DNA of 64,000 nt from Thereva unica (Eukaryota; Arthropoda; Insecta; Diptera; Therevidae). The position numbers and the translations under genes were made by a program. The stretch is taken from the NCBI GenBank assembly GCA_949987705.1, contig OX465282.1, positions 86,912,070 through 86,976,069 of the forward strand, written 5' to 3'. The notes below the pieces were generated by a model, which worked only from the letters and a program-made list of their open reading frames with translations, did not search any database and had not been told where the DNA came from. Positions 40,349 through 51,345 of this stretch are shown in pieces (within the stretch, counting starts at the first letter, position 1; the number at the start of each line of letters is the position of its first letter).

Positions 40349-41635
40349 CTAATAGTTGCTTCTACAATTTGCTGCACGATGGCCTTTTAACAAACAACGA
40401 TAACAGCATCCTTTCGTATTCAATATCTTCCTTCTTTCGGATAAAGCCATCTTCTTCACCATTGCACATTCGGAACTGTAGTGTTTGTCATCGCAGAAGA
40501 CGCACATAATACCGGCCGTAGTAGTTAACAACCCTGCTGCTGTAGATGTATTTCTTTTTCCTGGAAAGTTAGTTTCCCTTGTGTTGCGATCTTTTTTAGC
40601 GTCGTCTCTTTTCATACCAAACCCGTTTAAAGCTAATTTGATCTTCTGATCATTCTCTATTTCAGCACTAAGGAACTTCATCAAATGGGTTAATCGGTGT
40701 TTTGGTATGTCTATTTTATAGGTACTGGTCTCTTCCTCCCGTTTAAGATTAATATCTCCTTGAACAGACTCAGGTGTCAAAAAGAGTGGACTTCTTTGCC
40801 ACGCTCTCAAAGTGTCTTCCGGCAGACACGACTCCACTAGCGGCATAAGCATTGACGCACATTTATCTGATGTTACCTCTAAGGTTTCCAACGCTCTTAA
40901 TTTACACTCTAATTTATCGTATAACGAAGCTAATGACATTTTCTTGGACGACACTGTGTTATTCAGAACTAACGCTAAGAGATCTCTTACATACACTTCC
41001 ACTAGTAGGTCGTCTCGACCGAATCTATTCCGCAAACATTCTATAGCTTTCCCGTAATTTTCACTGGTGGGCGGGAAACTTTCCACCAATTCTCGAGCCC
41101 TGGAGCCAACCACCGTAGCCTGTATCAAATATTGAAATTTGTCGGCTTCGTCAATAAGTGTGTCGTCATTAATCTTTTTAAACTGTGACCAGAAGGGAAG
41201 CCACTCTCTTACGTCACCATTGAACTTTTTTAGTTCTAAGGTAGGCAATCTAAACTGACGACGATTTTCCCCAGCAGCACCCTCATTATTGCACGCATCC
41301 TGACTCACAACCTTATCTTTGTTCATCAATGTATCACACCTGGCCTTAATTATATACCATTTCCAGTCATACTCATCAGAATTGTTGATTTCTTCTTCAA
41401 GTGCAATAGATGCATTATCTTCATCATCATGGTCTTCCATCAGAACCGCCTGAATACGCGCGTTCATTTCTCGTAAGTCATCCTTTTTCTTCTCTAAGAG
41501 CGCTAATAGTCCTCTTATTTTATCAAAATCCTTGTTTTCCTGCGCCAAGGCACTCTCCAAACATCCAATTTTATTCGTAAATGTGGATCTTAGGACACCA
41601 CGTGCCTTAATCTCCTTTTTCTTTTCGTTGGGCAT
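40349..41635 (-). CDS. gag: BEL/Pao Gag polyprotein
   Basis: 428 codons from an ATG at 41635, 19 bp inside the primer-binding site. N-terminal part rich in charged helices (coiled-coil-like, DKIRGLLALLEKKKDDLREM), a central capsid-like region (LPTLELKKFNGDVREWLPFW is the Gag/DUF1759 start, about residue 130; WLPFWSQF), and two C-terminal zinc knuckles: CVFCDDKHYSSEC (C-x2-C-x3-H-x4-C) and CYRCLLKGHRAANC (C-x2-C-x4-H-x4-C). It ends at TAG (40349-40351). The next codons in the same frame run straight into pol and include another knuckle-like C-x2-C, so the stop lies inside the knuckle cluster rather than at a natural domain end. Confidence 0.9.
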   Translation of the reverse strand: MPNEKKKEIKARGVLRSTFTNKIGCLESALAQENKDFDKIRGLLALLEKKKDDLREMNARIQAVLMEDHDDEDNASIALEEEINNSDEYDWKWYIIKARCDTLMNKDKVVSQDACNNEGAAGENRRQFRLPTLELKKFNGDVREWLPFWSQFKKINDDTLIDEADKFQYLIQATVVGSRARELVESFPPTSENYGKAIECLRNRFGRDDLLVEVYVRDLLALVLNNTVSSKKMSLASLYDKLECKLRALETLEVTSDKCASMLMPLVESCLPEDTLRAWQRSPLFLTPESVQGDINLKREEETSTYKIDIPKHRLTHLMKFLSAEIENDQKIKLALNGFGMKRDDAKKDRNTRETNFPGKRNTSTAAGLLTTTAGIMCVFCDDKHYSSECAMVKKMALSERRKILNTKGCCYRCLLKGHRAANCRSNY

Positions 41636-41653
41636 TTTTTGTTCCTAACCTAA

Positions 41654-41671
41654 GTCCTGTCACGGTCGCCA
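41654..41671 (-). promoter_or_regulatory. tRNA-Arg primer-binding site
   Basis: Minus strand reads TGGCGACCGTGACAGGAC, 3 bases inside the 5' LTR. It is complementary to the 3' end (with CCA) of insect tRNA-Arg as I recall it. Confidence 0.8.
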
Positions 41672-41674
41672 CAA

Positions 41675-41950
41675 TGTGAAATCCTGCAGATTTCCACTTC
41701 AAAATACTTAGGTAAATGCCCAACGTCAACTATTCTACCAAAACAGTTTTTCTAACACGTAAATATAACTTTATTTATCTTTTTTATAACAATTTTAGGT
41801 GCCTGGAAAACGCGCTCGAATTTTACAAACTCAAAAAAATGACTACTACAAACTGACAACATACAAAAAACAAAATTAACATTCGATTAAAGGTTCGACA
41901 ACATTCAAAATAAAAATAACATTTGTTAAAGGTGCGTTTCATTTCCAACA
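41675..41950 (-). repeat. BEL/Pao 5' LTR
   Basis: 276 bp, same sequence as 35871-36146. On the coding (minus) strand it should contain the promoter; the A+T-rich middle (GTTATAAAAAAGATAAATAA, about 41788-41769) offers a TATA-like element. Confidence 0.92.
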
Positions 41951-42289
41951 TATTATGTATGACCAAATTACCTATTTATTCTCTAAAAACCACCAACGTT
42001 AAACCATTTAAATAAACCCAACTCCAGTGTTGGGCACATTCGACTAATTTTTCAATCAGACTAATAATCATGGCTAAAACCAATCATGAGTGAATCAATC
42101 ATGATTAAATCAATCACTAATCAAGATTACATCGAGTAATCTTGGGGAAAATCTAATCATCAGAATGATTATTGATTATGAAATCTAATCTTAATCATGA
42201 TTGAATGATTAACTCTTTAGTGATTAATATGAGCTTATTGTCTCCCTGAAATTTTTTCCAGTTTTTTTTTATTAAATTGCGGAGTAATT

Positions 42290-43735
42290 TTGGCAATTTT
42301 ATTCCGATTGTACTGAAATTCAGTATGGAGGGGTTTTAAGGGTTCCAAATGTCGGATTTGGGGTCGAAATTGTAAAATTCAAAATGGCGGACAAGTTTTG
42401 GCAATTTTGTTCCGATTGTACTGAAATTCAGTATGGGGGGGTTTTACGAGTTCTAAATAACGCATTTGTGGTCAAAATTTTAAAATTGAAAATGGTGGAG
42501 GGGGTTTTGGTAAATGTGTTCCGATTGTACTGAAATTCAGAATGGAGGGGTTTTAAGGGTTCCAAATGACAGATTTGGGGTCGAAATTGTAAAATTCAAA
42601 ATGGCGGACAAGTTTTGGCAAATGTGTTCCGATTGTACTGAAATTCTGTATGGGGGGGTTTTAAGGGTTCCAAATGACGGATTTGGAGTCGAAATTGTAA
42701 AATTCAAAATGGCGGACAAGTTTTGGCAAATGTGTTCCGATTGTACTGAAATTCAGAATGGGGGGGTTTTAAGGGTTCCAAATGACGGATTTGGAGTCGA
42801 AATTGTAAAATTCAAAATGGCGGACAAGTTTTGGCAAATGTGTTCCGATTGTACTGAAATTCAGTATGGGGGGGTTTTAAGGGTTCCAAATGACGGATTT
42901 GGAGTCGAAATTGTAAAATTCAAAATGGCGGACAAGTTTTGGCAAATGTGTTCCGATTGTACTGAAATTCAGAATGGGGGGGTTTTAAGGGTTCCAAATG
43001 ACGGATTTGGGGTCGAAATTGTAAAATTCAAAATGGCGGACAAGTTTTGGCAATTTTGTTCCGATTGTACTGAAATTCAGAATGGAGGGGTTTTAAGGGT
43101 TCCAAATGACGGATTTGGGGTCGAAATTGTAAAATTCAAAATGGCGGACAAGTTTTGGCAAATGTGTTCCGATTGTACTGAAATTCAGTATGGGGGGGTT
43201 TTAAGGGTTCCAAATGACGGATTTGGAGTCGAAATTGTAAAATTCAAAATGGCGGACGAGTTTTGGCAATTTTGTTCCGATTGTACTGAAATTCAGTATG
43301 GGGGGGTTTTAAGGGTTCTAAATAACAGATTTGTGGTCAAAATTTTAAAATTGAAAATGGCGGACAAGTTTTGGCAATTTTGTTCCGATTGTACTGAAAT
43401 TCAGAATGGAGGGGTTTTAATGACGGATTTGGGGTCGAAATTGTAAAATTCAAAATGGCGGACAAGTTTTGGCAAATGTGTTCCGATTGTACTGAAATTC
43501 AGTATGGGGGGGTTTTAGGGGTTCCAAATGACGGATTTGTGGTCGAAATTGTAAAATTCAAAATGGCGGACAAGTTTTGGCAAATGTGTTCCGATTGTAC
43601 TGAAATTCAGTATGTGGGGGTTTGAAGGGTTCCAATTAACGAATTTGTGGTCAAAATATTAAAATTCAAAATGGCGGACTAGTTTTGGCAATCGTGCTCC
43701 GATTGTATTGAAATTCAATCCAACATAAATTTGGA
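42290..43735 (+). repeat. 108-bp satellite array, forward
   Basis: About 13 units of 108 bp: TTGTTCCGATTGTACTGAAA, TTCAGTATGGGGGGGTTTT, AAGGGTTCCAAATGACGG, ATTTGGGGTCGAAATTG, TAAAATTCAAAATGGCGGAC, AAGTTTTGGCAA. Because 108 is a multiple of three and the unit lacks stops in one frame, a 310-codon open frame (42514-43446) arises with a perfect 36-residue repeat; it starts within a unit and is not a gene. Units at the edges are more diverged. Confidence 0.93.
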
Positions 43736-45124
43736 AGTCTCATTTTAATCGAGGTATTTCGTCTTAAAGGTTCAGAGACCGATTTCTTTTTATATTACTT
43801 GAAGAAATTAAATTATTTCAGTTAAATCACTATAGGCTAGTCGGCAAGGCTTTTTTATGGCCATTTTGGCCCATAGACGAGATTATTATTGGAATCGATT
43901 CGTTTTAGGGTGTAGTTTAATACCCTAAGTTTTCCCACAATTTGGTTAACTTTTTAATTAACCTATTGTGAATAAAATATGATTTTTTTACATTTCTTTT
44001 AATATCTCCGTTCCTGATAACTTTTTGTATAACAAATGCATTGGTGAAGCTCTTCGCTATGAAATTATCTAAAAAATAAGGCCTGTTAGAAGTCCGTGGT
44101 GCAAGTGTGTTCTTGCAAACAGGTTCCAAGATTTTCAATTCACGGGACCTTCACTATTTGTTTACTCGAAAAGTATTTAGTTAAGGACTGAAAATTCTTA
44201 TAGGTAGGAAAATCCTTTGCCGTGATGGTATTGTTTTTCGTGCCAAGTGACCCTATTTTTGAGGAATTATATTAACATACATATGTCGCAATTATTTAGT
44301 TAAATCTTCCACGTGTTTACAATCTTACTAACACATTCCGTCGCTCATTTAGTGCTTAGAACCATTTTCTTGTTTTCCTTTTTTCTCATCGACATAATGA
44401 ATCAGAATTTTCTCTATACAGGGTGTATCCGTTATGTTTACAAAGTGACCGGCTGTGGATAGATGAATAAAAAATCCTCAGGTATGAGGGTGGTGTGGAA
44501 TCGTAACGATTTAGCCGCTACAGCGTTTTGAAATGAAATGCAGAGGTTTATGTAGCACCTTGTATTTTTGAAACATTATGGCCTATTTTTATGAAAATGA
44601 TAGCAATATACGCAATGTACACAATTTTTACGCTACAGCCTTTAATTTTGAAGTTATAAGAAAATTTAATGTTAGAATTGGCTCTATTTCATATTTTTTA
44701 GTACCTTTCCATCTGAGTTTATGTATCAAATAAGGCCAATTTTAACGTCAAAATTAACTTATAACTCGTAGCATAAAAATTGTTCGGACTTTATTCACAG
44801 AGAACTGTCCAAACTTTCCAAAAAAAAAAAAAATATTAACTACGCATTTTTTGGAGAAAAAAGTAGTTGAAGTTGAAATTTTAGTGAAAAAGTCCAAACT
44901 TGTGACTTGTACGACTAATACCTCTGGAAGTTCGTAGGGTGGAGAACCTTGACTTTGGCAGAATGAAATAGGTGGAAGTATCATTGCTAACTATATATAT
45001 ATATAAAGGGGAAGTATGAATGGTATGGGTGGATTCGTTACAAATTAAATTTTAGTTAAATTTAGGAAAGATTCTCATTTTAATCGAGATATTTCATCTC
45101 CAAGATTCAGAGACCCACTTGTGT
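43736..45124. other. Centre of the hAT-type element
   Basis: No coding sequence. TCTCATTTTAATCGAGGTAT ... GGTTCAGAGACC (43737) and TCTCATTTTAATCGAGATAT ... GATTCAGAGACC (45072) are direct repeats about 1.33 kb apart. A dispersed repeat of family E (44417-44790) lies between them. Confidence 0.6.
44417..44790 (+). repeat. Dispersed repeat family E, copy 2
   Basis: Begins ACAGGGTGTATCCGTTATG and contains GATTTAGCCGCTACAGCG, GAGGTTTATGTAGCACC, and TAGTACCTTTCCATCTGAG. Related to 16643-17060 (first half) and, in reverse, to 26056-26250 (second half). No coding sequence. Confidence 0.6.
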
Positions 45125-45691
45125 TTAAATTCTTCTTCTTTGACGGCTCTACAACCGGGATCCGATCCTGCCCTCTCGCAACTGTCCTCTCCACCGGTCC
45201 CGATTCTGATCCGGTGTCATCCAGTTTGGCATCCCTAAGCTCTGAGCGTCCTGGTCTACACCACCCTTCCAACGAAGGCTGGGTCTCCTTCGCTATCGCA
45301 CCCCATAGGTCCTACCGCAGATAACTTTACGAGCAGGCTCATTTTCACTCATACCAGCTATATGGCCTGCCCACCGCAGCCTACAGAGCTTTATTTTCTT
45401 TACAACATTCATATCACGAAAGCGCTCGTAAATCTCGTCATTTTAGAGTCTCTCTGGAATCGTCCTTCCTCCCATACGAGGCCAACAATCCTCCGAAGTG
45501 GTTTCCTCCCGAGCACGGCTAAGAGGTTTGAGTGCTTTTTGCTAAGCACCCTCGTTTCAGATGAATATGTGAGTACAGCTAAGACCATCGTCTTATATAG
45601 TAAAAGTTTAGACGTTATAGTTAGATGCTTTGATTTAAAGAGCCTTGACAGACTATAGTAGGCTTTGTTGGCTTTTAGCAGTCATGCGCCA
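45125..45691 (-). pseudogene. LINE Y 3' fragment
   Basis: Minus-strand C-terminal coding and 3' end of the RTE-like LINE Y (compare 17800-18350). Shared words: GGCTCTACAACCGGGATCCG, CACCGGTCCCGATTCTGA, GGTTTGAGTGCTTTTTGCTA. Ends in a GAAGAAGAATT tail on the left. Severely 5'-truncated at 45691, with several frame changes. It joins the reverse satellite array directly. Confidence 0.88.
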
Positions 45692-47400
45692 TTTTGAATT
45701 TTAATATTTTGGCCACACATCCATCATTTGAAACCTTTAAAACCCCGATACTGAATTTCAGTACAATCGGAACACATTTGCCAAAACTCGTCCGCCATTC
45801 TGAATTTTAAAATTTTGACCACAAATCCGTCATTTGGGACCCTTCAAACCCCTCGATATTGAATTTCAGTACAATCGGAACACATTTGCCAAAACTTTTC
45901 CGCCATTTTGAATTTTAAATTTCGACCAAAAATCCGTTATTTAGAACCCCTAAAACCCCCCATACTGAATTTCAGTACAATCGGAACACATTTGCCAAAA
46001 CTTGTCCGCCATTTTGAATTTTACAGTTTTGACCACAAATCCGTCATTTGGAACCCCTAAAACCCCCCGATACTGATTTTCAGTACAATCGGAACACATT
46101 TGCCAAAACTCGCCCGCCATTTTGAATTTTAAAATTTTGACCACAAAAACGTCATTTGGAACTCTTCAAACCCCTCGATATTGAATTTCAGTACAATCGG
46201 AACACATTTGCCAAAACTTGTCCGCCATTTTGAATTTTAAAATTTCGACCAAAAATCCGTTATTTAGAACCCCTAAAACCCCCCATACTGAATTCAGTAC
46301 AATCGGAACACATTTGCCTAAACTGGTCCGCCATTTTTAATTTTACAGTTTTCACCACAAATCCGTCATTTGGAACCCCTAAAACCCCCCGATACTGAAT
46401 TTCAGTACAATCGGAACACATTTGCCTAAACTTGTCCGGCATTTTTAATTTTACAGTTTTCACCACAAATCCGTCATTTGGAACCCCTAAAACCCCCCGA
46501 TACTGAATTTCAGTACAATCCGAACAAAATTGACAAAACTTGTCCGCCATTTTGAATTTTAAAATTTTGACCACAAATCCGTCATTTGGAACCCCTAAAA
46601 CCCCCCGATACTGAATTTCAGTACAATCGGAACACATTTGCCAAAACTCGCCCGCCATTTTGAATTTTAAAATTTTGACCACAAATACGTCATTTGGAAC
46701 CCTTCAAACCCCTCGATATTGAATTTCAGTACAATCGGAACACATTTGCCAAAACTTGGCCGCCATAATGAATTTTAAAATTTCGACCAAAAATCCGTTA
46801 CAGTACAATCGGAACAAAATTGCCAAAACTCGTCCGCCATTTTGAATTTTACAATTTCGACCACAAATCCGTCATTTGGAACCGTTAAAACCCCCCCATA
46901 CTGAATTTCAGTACAATCGGAACGAAATTGCCAAAACTTGTCCGCCATTTTGAATTTTAAAATTTTGACCACAAATCCGTCATTTGGAACCCCTAAAACC
47001 CCCCCATACTGAATTTCAGTATAATCGGAACACATTTGCCAAAACTCGTCCGCCATTTTGAATTTTACAATTTCGACCACAAATCCGTCATTTGGAACCG
47101 TTAAAACCCCCCCATACTGAATTTCAGTACAATCGGAACACATTTGCCAAAACTTGTCCGCCATTTTGAATTTTACAATTTCGGCCCCAAATCCGTCATT
47201 TGGAACTCTTAAAACCCCTCCATTCTGAATTTCAGTACAATCGGAACAAAATTGCCAAAACTCGTCCGCCATTTTGTATTTTAAAATTTTGACCACAAAT
47301 CCGTCATTTGGAACCCCTAAAACAACCCGATACTGAATTTCAGTACAATCGGAACACATTTCCCAAAATTCGTCCGCCAGTTTGACAACAAATTCGTTAT
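45692..47400 (-). repeat. 108-bp satellite array, reverse
   Basis: Same unit as 42290-43735 in opposite orientation (CGCCATTTTGAATTTTAAAA, CCGTCATTTGGAACCCC, ACTGAATTTCAGTACAATCG, GAACACATTTGCCAAAACT). About 15 units, more diverged than the forward array, with a deletion at about 46800. Open frames of 60-270 codons are by-products of the repeat. Confidence 0.92.
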
Positions 47401-47409
47401 TGGGAGTTT

Positions 47410-47800
47410 TTTTTATGGTGCATAGTACATAATATCTAGTACGTAATACGTAATACATAATATACCGTGTATAGATAATACATAGTACATAATGCCTAGT
47501 ACATAGTACATAATAAATAGTATATAAAACAAAGCTCAGAGTATGGTACCTAATCATACCATCTACTACATAGTACAAAATTCAACAGAGCTATGTACTA
47601 TATATTCATAATACCTAGTACATAATACATAGTACACAATACCTTGTTCATAGTACATAGTAGTTAATACATAGTTTATAGTATACAGTACGTAGTACAT
47701 ACTGCATAATACATAGTTCATAATCATAGCGCACAGTTCATAGTCCCAGTACATAGTACCTAATACATAGTACACACTTAGTACATAAAACCTAACTCAT
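47410..47800. repeat. Low-complexity TAGTACATAATA repeat
   Basis: About 390 bp made of short words such as CATAGTACATAATAC, ACATAGTA and CTAGTACATA, without a fixed period (about 10 to 21 bp). No coding sequence; frames full of Tyr and Met result from the repeat. Confidence 0.88.
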
Positions 47801-48486
47801 ACAATAAAAACTGAAATCCCCAAACTAAAATTTTTCCCACGGTACGCATAAAAAATGACCGTGGCGGAAAATTGCCCAACGTGCCTAAAAAGTTTTCACA
47901 TCAAAAACTACAAACATGCTTTTTAAAATGAACTAATAAAATATAAAAGATAATTTTAAAATTACAGTACATACTTAAATGTAAAAATTCTGGGCCGATT
48001 TTCAGTGCAATCGGAGCACAATTGCCAAAATTATTCCCACTTTTTAATTCACAAATTTTGACCACAAAACTCTTAACTGACGGATTCACAAAATAAAATA
48101 TTCAAATAAAACCTTAAAGAATAGAAACCCAACGTTAAAACTTAACATCTCCAAAAAAATTCATTTTTAATCTAAAATTTTAATCATTTAATCATGATTG
48201 CGGTTGAAATTGATCAATCATCAATCACCTAAAATGATTACTTCTCTGATTAAATATACCAATCTCTAATCATGATTACAGACTACAGCTTTTAGTCGCA
48301 ATCATTAATCATCAATCAGATTAAATTTTGCCCAACACTGCCCAACTCTTCAAAATACAACATGCAACTCTTCAACTACTTTTCATGTAGATCAACCAAA
48401 AACAAATTATTCCTATAAAAGTGTGAGATATTAGATTCAATATACATTTATATAATGTATGACCAAATTACCTATTTTTTCTCTAA

Positions 48487-50240
48487 ACAGAATATAAACT
48501 TTTATTAAATAGTAGTTTAGAGTCGAAAAATAATGAAATAAAAAACTTGCAGTACAAAAACTTGTCTTTTTGCGGCAAAAAAACTTGTCTTTTTTGCGGT
48601 GGAGTTTTTTGTACATAAAATTGACAAACTCCAATTTTAACTTATAGTGCATGATAGTCCAACTCTTAACGAAGAAAAAGAGCTTCGAAAAAATGTCCTA
48701 CGAGGTCGAGGAGCTGTAGACGAAGGATTTTACGAACACGCTTTATTTTACATAAATCGAAATTTCACCCATATTTCGCAAAATTTCGAGCCAAAAAAAA
48801 ATAATGAGTTTTCAGATTGCCAAAAGCAACATTTTTACCAAATAAAAAGTTTCTAGGTCGCATCAATAAAAAGAAAAAAATAAAAGAAAAAGAAGCGATT
48901 TTTAGCGTTTTTTAGCATTTTTCTCCATGTATAAGACACTAACCAATATTTTGTACCACATCAATTGAAAGATAATTTTAATACCTATAACTTTATAATT
49001 TAACTTTTTCGCATCCGAGCTCAACTTTTTGTTTTATTGACGAAAAACCGGTTTTTTGACTTTTGCGAATTTTTTAGGTTAAGTTCGCCAATGCAGTTCC
49101 GTAAAAAAAAACGCTATCATTCTTCAAATTAAGTGTTCTACACGCCCATATTTTTTTTCCTGCCTTCAATTGTCTGGAAATTAACATGGTGATTCCGTAG
49201 ATTGATTGGACTAATATGTATTGTGCTATAAAAAAAAGTAGACAAAATTTCCTTTATAAATCTGGGTCGAAAAATGGCCATTCGAACATAGCTTTTTTTA
49301 AATTTTTCTCTTTATTCCGGGGAAATAAGCATTTTAAGGACACAAAACACTCCAAAACGGCTCAAAATGTTGACAAGTTATTCAAGGTCAAAGTTATCAA
49401 AAATCGCTCTTATGCCAAAATTTCACTATTTTGGAAAACAAATTTTGATTAGTCAATACGAAACGTTGTTGCTTTTTGGAAGTCCTCTTGTCATTTTTAC
49501 AAAAACTTAATCCTTTCGAAGTTATTCAAGGTCAAAGTTAGAAAAAATCACTTTTTGGTCAAAGAATCACTCAAAAACTGTTTTTTTCTCGAAAAATTGT
49601 ATTTGGTAGGCAACAATGTTTGGAATAAGTGGATGAGAAAAATTTCATTGTCAACATTTTGAGCCCTCCCTCACACGGAGCTGTATGACCTATAGAAACC
49701 AAGATACAAGGAAAAATCTCGAAAAAGCCGATATCTCCAGCGGCCATGTTTTTTTTTGTGATTCCAAAATTGCTTTCTTAAAAAATCGCAAGGAAGCTGT
49801 GATTCATTTTCAGTCATTTTAGAATGTTTCGTCTCCTTAAAATGATCATTTCCCCAGACTAAAGAGAAAAATTAAAAAAAAGCTATGTTCGAATGGCCAT
49901 TTTTCGGTCAATTTTTAACCAAAAAGATTTTTCGACCCAGCTTTTTAAAGGAAATTTTGTAAGCAATACATTTACCTAACTCTGACCTGAAAAAAGATAT
50001 AGGCAAAGAACCAAAAAAGCAAAATAACATCGATATTTTGTCTATTTTTCTCTTTTTGTTTTAACAGTTTTGACATAAAAAAAATGTTTCCAAAATTTTT
50101 AAATAAGTCATTTCCATGGGAAATTTAATTTTCTACAAAAAATTTCATATAAAGAATATCGACATTTTGTTTCGTTTGTGAGATATATTGCATAAACAAA
50201 ACAGGGTCCATTTTGTCCCCTATCTCCAATTTCAAATAAA
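48487..50240. repeat. Right arm of the 18-kb imperfect inverted repeat
   Basis: Reverse complement of 34220-34980 (48487-49215) and of 32225-32440 (49965-50240); the foldback element at 49237-49963 lies between. Short stretch 48349-48486 just inside belongs to the repeat that holds the hAT-type element (TATAATGTATGACCAAATTA, also at about 41951). Confidence 0.8.
49237..49963. mobile_element. Foldback element C
   Basis: Arms: GACAAAATTTCCTTTATAAA, GGGTCGAAAAATGG, CCATTCGAACATAGC on the left, and in complement at 49850-49963 on the right (where a small duplication of the TCGAAAAA word extends the arm). The loop contains two direct copies of GTTATTCAAGGTCAAAGTTA (49379 and 49520). A relic of its interior is at 12505-12595. 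Confidence 0.75.
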
Positions 50241-50878
50241 CAATCTTAATTTTTTAAATAACCGACTCCTTAATTTTACTTTCTCGGTACCTGCGCCATC
50301 TATGTACAAATTTAAATAAATTGTAAATATTTTGCTGCTGGTTTGGTAGAATTTGTTTATATGGCATCACATAATTGCTATCATGGCTGACGCTGTCAGT
50401 TACTTGGTTAAAGCAATGTGGAAAGTTCTACTTTGGTGTTGTTAAAATCTAAAATGTTAAACAAAAGAAAGTGGAAACTAAATTGTGAAATTTTATTGTC
50501 ATAGTATTGTGATTTTTTTGTGTTTTGTTGTGTGCAGCTCTTTTGGTGGTGATCTCCACGAAGTTCATCAGCTGAGGTTGTTAAAATCCAAAGTGTTTAA
50601 CGAAATAAGCTGGAAATTAAATATTATGTATAAAGTATGTAAAGGAGAGTGCAGATTTAGGTACCCACCTCTAATAGTTATGTAAAATATGTCGTTGGAT
50701 ATGTATTTTTGAGCTGAATATAAGTTACTACGGCGCCTAATTCGAAATCTTTGTCCGTTTTGAGTAATACGGTCAGAACTGTACTATTGTACACTATTGT
50801 GGCACGGAAATGCGCTTTCTTCAGTTACCTAAGATTATTTCAATGCCATTTCGTGGGCAGCTAAGATAAACTCGGTTA
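50241..50878. other. Gene-free stretch with a diverged direct repeat
   Basis: GTTAAAATC-T/C-AAA-A/G-TGTT at 50441 and 50579 begin a diverged direct repeat of about 60 bp. A small frame at 50485-50685 starts at GTG and looks like a signal peptide by chance; I do not call it. Confidence 0.4.
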
Positions 50879-51345
50879 GGGGGCTTCGGTAGCATAGGGC
50901 GTAAGTCGTCTGATTACAATCCCAGAGTACCCGGGTCCGAATCCCGGCCACCCCCACGATCCTTCGCCTTTTCCTCGTTAACCACCTACATAACTTTCCT
51001 TCTTTCTTCTTTCCTCTTTACATTCCTGATTCCTCTTGTCATAGCCTTCCTTAGCCCTTCCCCGCTCCATCAAAAGCGTATGTCATCAGTTGGTTGATAA
51101 GATTCAGCTCGTTTCAGGAGGCATAACACTCCAGCGAGTTGTTTCTCGCTGCCCCGATGTCAACGTCGCAATAGTAATGGTTGGGAGTAGGTGGACTAAA
51201 AAATATCGCGGGTAGGTTGTGGCATTTCCTTCCTCCCCGACTGAGCTGCTGTTCGATATTGCTCTCTATACGAAGAAAATAGATTGTCAACAGTATAAAG
51301 GCATTTCCTGAGACTCTAGTCTATCACATAAATAAACTGATTCTA
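50879..51345 (+). mobile_element. tRNA-derived SINE
   Basis: The head resembles a tRNA: A box TAGCATAGGGC (50890-50900) and B box GGTCCGAATCC (50934-50944), 44 bp apart, with a T-stem CCGGG/CCCGG around TCCGAAT. The acceptor stem and anticodon arm are imperfect (G-run at 50879 against CCACCCCCA, anticodon-loop-like TTACAAT). An unrelated body of about 400 bp follows, with C+T-rich tracts and no coding sequence. This is the pattern of a tRNA-derived SINE; a decayed tRNA gene is the alternative. The 3' end is not defined. Confidence 0.6.

Larger units (their letters stand above)
35871..41950 (-). mobile_element. BEL/Pao LTR retrotransposon, apparently complete
   Basis: 6.08 kb, on the minus strand. 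LTRs of 276 bp (35871-36146 and 41675-41950) start TGTGAAATCC and end TTTCCAACA, and I found no difference between them by eye. Flanked by TATTA on both sides (35866-35870 and 41951-41955). A primer-binding site for tRNA-Arg, a purine-rich tract, gag and pol are all present. Identical LTRs and open frames indicate a recent insertion. It sits inside an older repeat. Confidence 0.95.
42025..48340. mobile_element. 6.3-kb hAT-type foldback element with satellite arms
   Basis: Ends CAGTGTTGGGCA at 42025 and TGCCCAACACTG ending at 48340; flanked by CCCAACTC on both sides (42017-42024, 48341-48348), an 8-bp duplication. TIR and duplication length are those of hAT elements. About 250 bp inside each end are many copies of AATCATGATTA-like words, in both arms. 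Then come 108-bp satellite arrays, forward on the left (about 42290-43735) and reverse on the right (about 45692-47400). The middle (43736-45691) holds other repeats and a LINE fragment. No transposase is encoded. Confidence 0.85.

Noticed and set aside
42514..43446. 310-codon open frame with a perfect 36-residue repeat
   Set aside because: The 108-bp satellite unit is divisible by three and happens to lack stops in this frame. The reverse array gives similar frames on the other strand. No sign of selection on codons.
47566..47775. Tyr/Met-rich open frame
   Set aside because: Translation of the TAGTACATAATA low-complexity repeat.
50485..50685. Small secreted-peptide-like frame
   Set aside because: Start is GTG, not ATG. 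The stretch is part of a diverged direct repeat, and there is no supporting promoter or homologue.
50890..50975. Functional tRNA gene
   Set aside because: The acceptor stem does not pair properly, the anticodon stem has mismatches, and the B box deviates (TCC for TTC). Better explained as a SINE head.
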